From assembly GCA_035565355.1 (NCBI GenBank), contig DATMSM010000085.1:1-41633 (forward strand): 41,633 nt of DNA, in the 5' to 3' direction. Below are positions 31,543 through 38,772 of the stretch, one piece after another (positions within the stretch are counted from its first letter, which is position 1; each line of letters opens with the position of its first letter). The stretch is from Ga0074130 sp035565355. GTDB lineage: Bacteria; Pseudomonadota; Gammaproteobacteria; Burkholderiales; Rhodocyclaceae. The notes beneath the pieces are model-generated. The model was not told the DNA's origin. It was given only the letters and a program-made list of their open reading frames with translations, and made no database searches. The position numbers were made by a program, and so were the translations under genes.

Positions 31543-32409
31543 TCAGTAGGTGTTCAGGATCGCCCCGACCGTCGTCACGCCGCAGCCTTCCAGCGGCCCC
31601 AGCACGGCGCGCATATTGCTGACGGAAGTAACACCTTGCCGGCACAACAGCACGACGCCGCCCGTATGCCGGGCGACACTCTGATAGTCGGCGCTGCGGC
31701 CGGCGGCCGGCGTATCGAAGATCACGACATCGAACTGGCGCTTGAGTGCGGCGCAGAGACGGCCGAAACCGGCGCTGCCGAGCAGCTCCTGCGGATTCGG
31801 CGGCGGCGGGCCGGCCGGCAAGACCGACAGGCCCTTGAGGCCGGGAATGTGCATCACGGCGCTCTCGGGTTCCACCAGCTCGGCCAGCACGCTGGACAGG
31901 CCGCAACGACCGTCCAGCCCGAACAGGGCTTGCTGCTGTGGCCTGCGCAGATCGGCATCGACCAGCAGCGTGCTGTGGCCCAGCTGCGAAAGAATCACGG
32001 CCAGATTGGCGGCGATGAAGCTGCGCCCGTCGCCGCCCTCGGGGCTGACGATGGCCAGCGCCTTGCCGCCCACCTCCGCATTGAGCCAGCGCAGCAGCAG
32101 CTGGCTGCGCAGCACGCGCAGTTGTTCCACCACCGGCGAGGCCGGCTGGAACGCCGCCACCACTTCGGGACTGACCGCGGTTTCGCCGACATTCAGTTGA
32201 GGATATTTGAACTGCAGCGACAGCGCCTGCTGCAACTGGGCGGCGGTGACGTAGCCCAGGCGCAGCGCGGCGTCGCCGAAGCGCAGGCCTTCGGCCTTCT
32301 GGTACTGGATGATCTCGTCGGCCGTGCGCGGGTCGAGATAGCCGTTATCGATCAGGATCGCGCCGATGGAGCGCGCGCCGTATTGCGGATTTCCGGCATA
32401 GGGATGCAT
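31543..32409 (-). CDS. epsG: EpsG, chain-length tyrosine-kinase-like ATPase
   Basis: A 288-residue cytoplasmic P-loop protein of the BY-kinase/MinD type. An N-terminal MshEN-like region (about 12-75: GAILIDNGYLDPRTADEIIQ) precedes the ATPase. Walker A reads SPEGGDGRS at about 122-130, with Arg where Lys is usual; this substitution also occurs in other EpsG proteins. The second motif is VDADLRRP (150-157) and Walker B is VVIFDTPA (228-235). The usual C-terminal tyrosine cluster is missing; only one terminal Tyr remains. The ATG overlaps the epsF stop (TGATG) with GGGAGG upstream. It should pair with EpsF to control chain length. Confidence 0.9.
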   Translation of the reverse strand: MHPYAGNPQYGARSIGAILIDNGYLDPRTADEIIQYQKAEGLRFGDAALRLGYVTAAQLQQALSLQFKYPQLNVGETAVSPEVVAAFQPASPVVEQLRVLRSQLLLRWLNAEVGGKALAIVSPEGGDGRSFIAANLAVILSQLGHSTLLVDADLRRPQQQALFGLDGRCGLSSVLAELVEPESAVMHIPGLKGLSVLPAGPPPPNPQELLGSAGFGRLCAALKRQFDVVIFDTPAAGRSADYQSVARHTGGVVLLCRQGVTSVSNMRAVLGPLEGCGVTTVGAILNTY

Positions 32410-33836
32410 CAGCGTCCTCCCTTGATGTTGCCCAGCAGCTTGGGATAGCTCTGCACGGATTGCAGCGCCAGCGCCGTGGCGATGCGCTCCCCGCCGCCCG
32501 GGATGATGCTCAGGACCGGAATGCCGACCATGCGCAGAATATCGTCGGCGTCGTAGATGCGGCGATTGCGGAACTCCAGCAGCAGCGCCACGCAACAGCC
32601 GATCAGCAGGCCGAGGAAGCTCGCCACCACCAGGCTCAGCAACGTCCGCGGTGTGGCCTTCTTGAGCGGCGCCACGGCGTCCGTGAGGATGGAGACGTTG
32701 GTCTGGTTCGATTCGCTTTCCAGGCTTGACTGCAGCTGACGCTGGTTGATCGCGTCGAAGGCGCGCTGGGCAGCGTCGACTTCCTGCTGCAGCACGGCGA
32801 CCTCGTCGCGGTCGGCCATCAGCTTGAGGATATTCTGCTTGTGCGCATCAATGGCACCGCGCAACTCGCTGGCCTTCTCACGGCTGACCTGGGCACTGGT
32901 CGCAAAGCCGCTGTTCACGCGGCCGATCTCGATGCCGACCTGGCGCTTGAGCGCGTCGATCTGGCTCAGTTGCCCCTGATACTGCGGGTGATTCACGCCG
33001 AGGTTGCGGCTCAGTTCCTGCAACTTGGCTTCGGCACGCGCCAGCTCACCCTTGAGCTGGCCGACCACCGGGTTCTGCATCACATCGGCGAGGGTGTCCT
33101 TGCTGGTCGACTTCTGCTTACTGCTGGACTCGGCCAGTTGCGTCTCGGCCAGCACCAGTTGGGACTGCAGCTCGGCTAGTTTGGCGTTCTCGTAGTTGAG
33201 GCGTTCGTCGCTGAACACGACGATGCCCTTGTCCTGCTGGTATGCGGACAAGCGCTTGCGGGCCTGCTCCAGATGATCGCGCATGCCCCTGGACTGTTGC
33301 TCGAACCAGCTCGCATAACTCTTGGCGGGATCGACGCGCAATTCGATATTGGTGTCGATATAGGCGCGCGCAAAGGCATTCGCAACAGCCGCGGCAAACT
33401 CGGGCTGCTTGCTGTAGTAGGAGATCTCAATGACATTGCTCTCACGCGACGGCCTGACCTCGAGCGCGCGCTGCAGCACGCGTGCATACCAGTCGCCCAA
33501 ACTACCCTTGCCGTCGGTCGCGTCCATCCAGGCCGCGCGGACATCCGGGCTCTCGTCCAGCTTGAGCAGGGACACCACGCGCCGGGCCACGCGCGGACTG
33601 TTGATGATGTCCACCTGCGTCGCCATATAGGCCGGCGCGGTCATGCCCTGCATCATCACGCCGGCGATGGGATCGGGCGACTTCACATCAACCACCACCG
33701 CCGTCGTGCTCTTGAACTTGGCCGGCATGACCAGACAAATCGCCAGCGTGACGAGCACGATGGCCAGCCACACGCCCAGGATCACCCGATGGCGGGCAAA
33801 AAGAATGTTCAGCAGGTCGCGAACGGTCATGTGCAT
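32409..33836 (-). CDS. epsF: EpsF, Wzz-type chain-length determinant protein
   Basis: A 475-residue polysaccharide co-polymerase. A membrane helix near the N-terminus (about 17-36) and another near residue 413-433 (LLSLVVASFLGLLIGCC) enclose a large periplasmic domain, much of it coiled coil (about 180-380). It starts TVRDLLNILFARHRVILG and includes VEISYYSKQ-type VIEISYYSKQPEFAAAVAN. The short cytoplasmic tail after the second helix should contact EpsG. Start is ATG 33836 or 33830. It sits between epsE (14 bases upstream) and epsG (1-base overlap). Confidence 0.92.
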   Translation of the reverse strand: MHMTVRDLLNILFARHRVILGVWLAIVLVTLAICLVMPAKFKSTTAVVVDVKSPDPIAGVMMQGMTAPAYMATQVDIINSPRVARRVVSLLKLDESPDVRAAWMDATDGKGSLGDWYARVLQRALEVRPSRESNVIEISYYSKQPEFAAAVANAFARAYIDTNIELRVDPAKSYASWFEQQSRGMRDHLEQARKRLSAYQQDKGIVVFSDERLNYENAKLAELQSQLVLAETQLAESSSKQKSTSKDTLADVMQNPVVGQLKGELARAEAKLQELSRNLGVNHPQYQGQLSQIDALKRQVGIEIGRVNSGFATSAQVSREKASELRGAIDAHKQNILKLMADRDEVAVLQQEVDAAQRAFDAINQRQLQSSLESESNQTNVSILTDAVAPLKKATPRTLLSLVVASFLGLLIGCCVALLLEFRNRRIYDADDILRMVGIPVLSIIPGGGERIATALALQSVQSYPKLLGNIKGGR

Positions 33837-33850
33837 TTCCCTGGCATCGG

Positions 33851-34768
33851 TCAGAACAGGCTTTCGCGCACGTAGATCACATCATCCGGCCTGACCGGGC
33901 CGTCGAGATCGACCGAGCCGATGCGCTCCACCTTGCCGTCGGCGCCGACGCGATCCAGCCGCACCCACACCTCCATGCCGCGCGGCGTGGGCCCACCACC
34001 GGTGGCCAGGGCCTGGCGTATGGTCATGTTCTTTTCGATGCGGTAACTGCCGGGCCGCTGCGATTCGCCGTAGATGTAGAACATCTGCGCCTTGGGCACA
34101 TAGATGGTGTCGCCCGGCAGCAGCACTTCATTGCCGATGTCGGCGGACGGATCGCTAAGCATGGAGAAAGTGTCGATCTCCTTGCGGAAGGGACGGCCGT
34201 CGCGCACGCCGCTCAGCACCACCACATCGCTGCCGGTGGCGGGCACGATGCCGCCGGCGGTAGCGACCATGTCGAGCAGGCGCGTGTTGAAGGTTTCCAG
34301 CGGATAACGGCCCGGCCGGGTGACATGACCCAGCACCGAGATCTGATTGCCCTTGACCTGCAGAATCTGGATATTCACCTGCGGCAACTTGACGAACTTG
34401 CCCTCTTTCAGGCGCTCCTCAAGCAGGCGCTCGGCGGCGCTGACCGAGAGACCACCGATCGGCACGCTGCCGAGCAGCGGGTAGCTGATCGCGCCGCTTT
34501 CCGATACGCGCGTCTCCAGCGTGAGATCGGGATTCTGGAAAACAATGACGCGGATCGCGTCGCCGGCGCCGAGCCGATAGTCGCCGGAAGTGGCTGCAGC
34601 AGGCGTGCCGGTCTGGGCAGCGCTTGCCGCACTGGCCATACTGGGGGCATGGGTCGGATTGCTCGTTGCAGCAGGTTCAGCCGCACGCGCAAGCCCGCTG
34701 GCCAGCAACAGGAAACAGGCCGCACAGAGGCCGAAGAAACTCAGGAGTCGATTGTTCATAGGATTCAT
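33851..34768 (-). CDS. epsE: EpsE, polysaccharide export outer-membrane protein (Wza-like)
   Basis: A 305-residue exported protein with a signal peptide (LLSFFGLCAACFLLLASGLA, cleavage near ARA-AEP). An Ala/Ser/Thr-rich linker follows, then the polysaccharide export domain (DYRLGAGDAIRVIVFQNPDL) and two SLBB domains (about 150-215 and 235-300: VLGHVTRPGRYPLETF; YIYGESQRPGSYRIEKN). The Cys residues lie inside the hydrophobic segment, so a lipoprotein form is uncertain. In-frame ATGs at 34783, 34768 and 34759 are all possible; 34768 has a weak GGTGCGG site. It is the first gene of the seven-gene minus-strand eps operon. Confidence 0.9.
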   Translation of the reverse strand: MNPMNNRLLSFFGLCAACFLLLASGLARAAEPAATSNPTHAPSMASAASAAQTGTPAAATSGDYRLGAGDAIRVIVFQNPDLTLETRVSESGAISYPLLGSVPIGGLSVSAAERLLEERLKEGKFVKLPQVNIQILQVKGNQISVLGHVTRPGRYPLETFNTRLLDMVATAGGIVPATGSDVVVLSGVRDGRPFRKEIDTFSMLSDPSADIGNEVLLPGDTIYVPKAQMFYIYGESQRPGSYRIEKNMTIRQALATGGGPTPRGMEVWVRLDRVGADGKVERIGSVDLDGPVRPDDVIYVRESLF

Positions 34769-34847
34769 GTCCGCACCATGCATGGTTTAAACGAAGGCCC
34801 TCGCTGGCACCGAACCTAAATTACTTGGAAAGCGCCCTCGCCGTCAT

Positions 34848-34863
34848 TAGTCCAAAGTGACCA
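34848..34863. promoter_or_regulatory. 16-base dyad motif, copy 5 (upstream of epsE)
   Basis: TAGTCC-AAAG-TGACCA lies 64 bases upstream of the furthest epsE start and 79 bases upstream of the preferred one (minus strand). Together with the preceding T it shares TTAGTCC and, five bases later, GACC with copy 1. It is in the divergent gap between the two large eps operons. Confidence 0.55.
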
Positions 34864-34931
34864 AGCGGCAGGCATCCGGCGTGAAATCTTGCAATCCTGT
34901 GAGTCGATTGCGGCAGCGAAGTTTGCGCGGC

Positions 34932-34947
34932 TAGACCAAAGGAACTA
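34932..34947. promoter_or_regulatory. 16-base dyad motif, copy 6 (upstream of plus-strand eps operon)
   Basis: TAGACC-AAAG-GAACTA, flanked to give CTAG at both ends. It lies 97 bases before ATG 35045 and is the most divergent of the six copies. Its spacer AAAG is the same as in copy 5, which is 68 bases away. Confidence 0.45.
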
Positions 34948-35044
34948 GCGGCGGCAACAGCCCGGCGTGCATCAGTTACTCTGGAATCAAGCGGCTATCG
35001 AGACGGAGCAACCGTCTTCCGCGCAACCATGGTCAAAACATCGC

Positions 35045-35518
35045 ATGGCATTCCGATACCAGCATCTGAGAGGGCTGCGTCTCCTGATCGTCGGAACACT
35101 CCGACTGATCTACACCCGGGTCTTCAAAATGGACCTGCACCCCTCCTGCACCTTCAGCCTGTCGGCCAAGTTCGACAAGACCAACCCGCGCGGCATCCAT
35201 GTGGGCGAGAACAGCTATATCGCCTTTGATGTCGTCCTGCTCGCGCATGACATGTCGCGCGGCACGCGGGCGCATACACGCATCGGCAGGAACTGCTTCA
35301 TTGGCGGGCGCAGCCTGATCCTGCCCGGCATCACCGTCGGCGACAACGCCATTGTCGGCGCCGGTTCTGTGGTGACGCGCGATGTTCCCGCCCACGCCAT
35401 CGTCGCCGGCAATCCGGCACGGGTCATACGAACCGGCATCAAGGTTGGCAAGTACGGCCGCCTCGAAGGCGCCGACGAAGTGCAGCGCCTCAGCGCACTG
35501 CATAACAACCTCGACTGA
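35045..35518 (+). CDS. hexapeptide-repeat acetyltransferase (WcaF/CysE-like)
   Basis: A 157-residue left-handed beta-helix transferase. Hexapeptide repeats run from about residue 50 to 130 (GIHVGENSYIAFDVVLLAHD, RIGRNCFIGGRSLILPGITV, GDNAIVGAGSVVTRDVPAHA), with the conserved catalytic His in LLAHD and the ending IVAGNPARVI. It probably acetylates a sugar of the exopolysaccharide. ATG 35045 is chosen as the start because homology begins soon after; a GTG at 34967 would add 26 residues of no known type. Neither start has a strong ribosome site. It is first in the plus-strand eps operon. Confidence 0.87.
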   Translation: MAFRYQHLRGLRLLIVGTLRLIYTRVFKMDLHPSCTFSLSAKFDKTNPRGIHVGENSYIAFDVVLLAHDMSRGTRAHTRIGRNCFIGGRSLILPGITVGDNAIVGAGSVVTRDVPAHAIVAGNPARVIRTGIKVGKYGRLEGADEVQRLSALHNNLD

Positions 35519-35536
35519 CAAGACATGGAGGCCAAT

Positions 35537-36439
35537 ATGGACACGGCGGATTTCCTGCTGTTTACCACCAGCAACCCCAAGGGCCCGAGAATGGCGGAGC
35601 TGTTGCGCCTGTTCAAAAGCATAGACGACGCCGTCGCCACCGAAGGCGTGCGCGTCAAGCACTATGTACTGCTGCAGGAGGCGGTTGCCCTGCCGGATGA
35701 ACTCGCCGACTGGCAGAGCCAGCACCGCATCTTCCTCCTCGCCCCGACGCGGCTGTCGCTGTCGCGCGCCCGAAACCTGATGATCCACCGCGCGCGCGCC
35801 GACAAGGCCTTCGCCAGCACGCGCATCACCGCCTTCCCGGATGACGACGCCTGGTATCCGCCCGGCTTGCTGCGCATGCTGTCCGGCTATCTCGGCATCG
35901 CCACCGTGCCGGAGATCTTCACCTGCCGCTATGCCTCCAATCCGGTGCATATTCATCCGGCCTGTCCTAATGAGGTCTTCGCCTATCTGCACGTCAGCAG
36001 TGACCGCGAGTTCGTTCGCTATGCCTCATCCAACACGCTGTTTCTGAGTTCGGCCCTGGCGGAAACAGTGGGCTACTTCGACGAGCGTCTCGGCGTCGGC
36101 GCACGCATCAACGGCGGCGAGGATCTCGACTACGCATTGCGCGCCTACTGCCTGGGCGGCACGCGCGCCACCATCTCCACCCTGGCGCTGGTCGGGCATC
36201 GCGACTGGTCGCCCGGCGTGCGCGCGCAGTACTACACCGGCAGCCTGTTTGCCATCGCCCGCAGCGGCCTGGGCAGCCTGCCGCTCTTCGTCCAGCTCCT
36301 GCGCAAGGTCGGGGTCGGCGTCTTCTTCACGCTACGTCGCGAGATGTCGCCGGGGCAGTTGCTGCGCTCGCTCGGCACCGGACTCCGGGGTACGGCTGAC
36401 CGGCGCGTGGCCATTGCCCAGCCCATAGAAACGCCGTAA
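35537..36439 (+). CDS. glycosyltransferase, GT-A fold (family 2-like)
   Basis: A 300-residue glycosyltransferase. A nucleotide-binding start (FLLFTTSNPK) is followed by LSLSRARNLMIHRA and the metal-binding acidic group FPDDDAWYP at about residues 100-108. FDERLGVGARINGGEDLDYALRAYCLGG, typical of the acceptor-side motif, comes near 190-215. The C-terminal segment is amphipathic and basic. It should add one sugar to the lipid-linked repeat unit in the cytoplasm. ATG 35537 is preferred to 35525 because the GGAGG ribosome site lies within the first codons of the longer version. The gene starts 18 bases after the acetyltransferase stop. Confidence 0.87.
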   Translation: MDTADFLLFTTSNPKGPRMAELLRLFKSIDDAVATEGVRVKHYVLLQEAVALPDELADWQSQHRIFLLAPTRLSLSRARNLMIHRARADKAFASTRITAFPDDDAWYPPGLLRMLSGYLGIATVPEIFTCRYASNPVHIHPACPNEVFAYLHVSSDREFVRYASSNTLFLSSALAETVGYFDERLGVGARINGGEDLDYALRAYCLGGTRATISTLALVGHRDWSPGVRAQYYTGSLFAIARSGLGSLPLFVQLLRKVGVGVFFTLRREMSPGQLLRSLGTGLRGTADRRVAIAQPIETP

Positions 36440-36447
36440 AGGACTGC

Positions 36448-37509
36448 ATGAGATTGTCACGCTATCCTGCCGCGTTGCTTGCCTGCGCACTGGCCGCAGC
36501 GGCTCTGCTCTACTGCGGACTGGCCAAGCCGACGCCGACGCTGGGCCTCAAGGCAGCCGAGGAGCTGGCGCTCCGCGCCGAGCGGGTGGCCGCGCCTGAT
36601 CGCGCCGCCCTGTTCGGCAGCGACTGGCAGATGTCGCCGCGCCTGAGCTTCAGCCAGGCGCTTGTCCTGCGCAGCGAGCACCCGCAGTTCGGCGGCTGGT
36701 CCGGACTCGGTTTCGATGCGCACACGCAAAGCCTCATCGCCGTCAGCGATACCGGTCACTGGCTGAGCTTCCCGCGCCCCGCACCGGAGGAAGGGGCAGC
36801 AGCGCGGCTAGCTGCGCGCATGGGCCCGGTGCTTGGCGCCGACGGCCAGCCGGTTGGCAGCGGCACACCGCGCGATATTGAGGCGATTGCCCTGACGGAT
36901 GCCGGCATCTGGCTGAGCTATGAAAGCCCGGACTCCGGCCTCTACTTCAGCAGCGACCGCGAGATCAGCCTGGCGCATTTTCAGATGCAGCGCCAGTACG
37001 CCGCCAGCTTTGCCGGCCTGCCCAAGGGCTATGGCATCGAATCACTCACCGCAATGCGCTCGGCCTCCGGCCAGCAGGAACTGCTCGCGGTCGCCGAACG
37101 TGCCAGCCGGGAACAGCCCGACAGCGTCGCCGCCTGGCTGATCCGTCCGCCCAGCAAGGCGGCCGAAAAGCCGGAGATCAGGCAACTCACCGTCCATGGC
37201 CTGGATGGCTATGACCTCTCGGAAGTGGCCTGGTCGGAAGGCTGCGGCCTCTTTGGCGTACAGCGCAAGCTGACCTGGTACGGCCGCCTCAAGGTGCGCC
37301 TGGTGAAACTGGCCATCGCCGGAGACCGGATCGACAGCGAGGTGCTGTTCGCCGGCGACAGCAGCGGCGCCGCCATCGACAACTACGAGGGCCTGGCAGT
37401 GGTCGACCGCCAGCCCGGCGTGTGCGATCTCTACGCCCTCTCGGACGACAACTTCCTGGCGCTACAGAAAACCATCCTGATGCAATTCAGATATACGGAG
37501 GCCGCATAA
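36448..37509 (+). CDS. exported esterase-like/phytase-like beta-propeller protein
   Basis: A 353-residue protein with an N-terminal signal or anchor (about residues 1-26). Motifs of the 'esterase-like activity of phytase' family are visible in order: GGWSGLGFDAHTQSLIAVSD (about 82-101), PRDIEAIALTDAGIWLSYE (about 141-159), YGIESLTAM, and NYEGLAVVDRQ with LYALSDDNFLALQKTILMQF at the end (about 310-348). Members are secreted calcium-binding propeller-type hydrolases with largely untested substrates. Its place between two glycosyltransferase genes, 8 bases after one and directly before the next, suggests it acts on the polysaccharide or lipid intermediate; this is inference. Confidence 0.82.
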   Translation: MRLSRYPAALLACALAAAALLYCGLAKPTPTLGLKAAEELALRAERVAAPDRAALFGSDWQMSPRLSFSQALVLRSEHPQFGGWSGLGFDAHTQSLIAVSDTGHWLSFPRPAPEEGAAARLAARMGPVLGADGQPVGSGTPRDIEAIALTDAGIWLSYESPDSGLYFSSDREISLAHFQMQRQYAASFAGLPKGYGIESLTAMRSASGQQELLAVAERASREQPDSVAAWLIRPPSKAAEKPEIRQLTVHGLDGYDLSEVAWSEGCGLFGVQRKLTWYGRLKVRLVKLAIAGDRIDSEVLFAGDSSGAAIDNYEGLAVVDRQPGVCDLYALSDDNFLALQKTILMQFRYTEAA

Positions 37510-38772
37510 ATGGATGCCCGCACACGCACTGCGCTGGTGGTCTGCGACGAACTGCCGCTGCCCGGCTACGCCGGTCACACCACCTATAACCGCGCCTTTG
37601 TCCAGGCCCTGACGGAAGCCGGGTTCTGCGTCGAACTCTTCATCACCGGCCATCGTTTCCGCAAACCCCACTTCGTTTCGACGCAAGAGCTGAAGATTCC
37701 CAATCTGCGCACCACCGTGCCGCATGCCTACAATCCCTTCGGCGATCACTTCTGGGTGCGGCCACGTGGCCTGCTGCGACTGGCCTATCACCATTCCGGT
37801 CTGAAGCGCATGCTGCAACGGCAAGACAGCAGCAAGGGGCAGACGGTACAGATAGGCAAATGGCTGGACGACAGGCCCATGCAACTGGCGCTGGAGCAGC
37901 GTATGACGCAGATGCGGCCGGACTTCGTACTGGTCGACACCATCTTCCGCAGCCCGCTGCTGGAGCGGATGCCGGCCGCCACAACGCGCATCCTCATCGG
38001 CCACGACGTTTTTCATCAGCGTTGCCAGGCCCTGCTCGATGCGGGCTTGAAGCCCACGCCAGATGTCAGCGCGACCGAGGAAGCGCATGCCCTGGGCCGC
38101 TTCGACGGCGTCATCGCCATCACCGAGAACGACGCACGCAGCTATCGCAAGCTCTGTCCGGCCCTGCCCGTGCTGGGCTTGCCCTCGCCCATCGCCGTGC
38201 GTCGTGCAGTCCCGGCGCGGACGCATACGCAACGCATGCTCTACATCGGCAGCCGCGCCCAGGTCAATGTCGACGGTCTCCTGTGGTTTCTGGAAAGCGT
38301 GTGGCCGTCAGTCAAACGTTCCTGTCCCGGCGCACAGCTCGATGTGGTCGGCAGCATCTGCAGCGAGATCCCCGGCGATTTCGACGGCGTCACCCTGCAT
38401 GGACGGCTGGATGACTTTGCCGCGCTGGCCGATACGGCCATGTTTGCCATCAACCCGGTGCGGGCCGGTAGCGGCCTGAAGATCAAGATGCTCGACTACT
38501 TCGCCCACGGCCTTGGCTGCCTCACCACGCCGGCCGGCGCCTTGGGCTTTCCGGAATCGGACGACAGCCCCATCGGCGTATGCCATGACGAGCGCGAGTA
38601 CATCGCCGCCTGCCTGCGCTGCCTTAACGACCTGGCCCTGTGCCGGCAATGCTCAGTCTGGGCCACGGCTTATGCCGAACAGTTTTCCCGGGAAACTTTC
38701 TCCGCCCGCCTGCTGGACTGGTTCGAGGAGTTGGCGCATAGCACCCAGCGGAGCGAGATGCGAACGGCATGA
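37510..38772 (+). CDS. glycosyltransferase, GT-B fold (family 4-like)
   Basis: A 420-residue glycosyltransferase. The N-terminal domain starts TALVVCDELPLPGYAGHTTY, with a Gly/His-containing acceptor loop. The C-terminal domain has MLYIGSRAQVNVDGLLWF (about 239-256), LDVVGSICSE, VTLHGRLDDFAALADTAMFA, and the donor-binding stretch INPVRAGSGLKIKMLDYFAH (about 316-335). It resembles glycosyltransferases of sugar-nucleotide-dependent family 4 with a glycosyl transferases group 1 domain. The gene starts right after the stop of the preceding gene and overlaps the flippase gene by 4 bases. Confidence 0.88.
   Translation: MDARTRTALVVCDELPLPGYAGHTTYNRAFVQALTEAGFCVELFITGHRFRKPHFVSTQELKIPNLRTTVPHAYNPFGDHFWVRPRGLLRLAYHHSGLKRMLQRQDSSKGQTVQIGKWLDDRPMQLALEQRMTQMRPDFVLVDTIFRSPLLERMPAATTRILIGHDVFHQRCQALLDAGLKPTPDVSATEEAHALGRFDGVIAITENDARSYRKLCPALPVLGLPSPIAVRRAVPARTHTQRMLYIGSRAQVNVDGLLWFLESVWPSVKRSCPGAQLDVVGSICSEIPGDFDGVTLHGRLDDFAALADTAMFAINPVRAGSGLKIKMLDYFAHGLGCLTTPAGALGFPESDDSPIGVCHDEREYIAACLRCLNDLALCRQCSVWATAYAEQFSRETFSARLLDWFEELAHSTQRSEMRTA

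Noticed and set aside
34806..34820. TGGCAC as a sigma-54 promoter element
   Set aside because: No TTGC follows at the required spacing.
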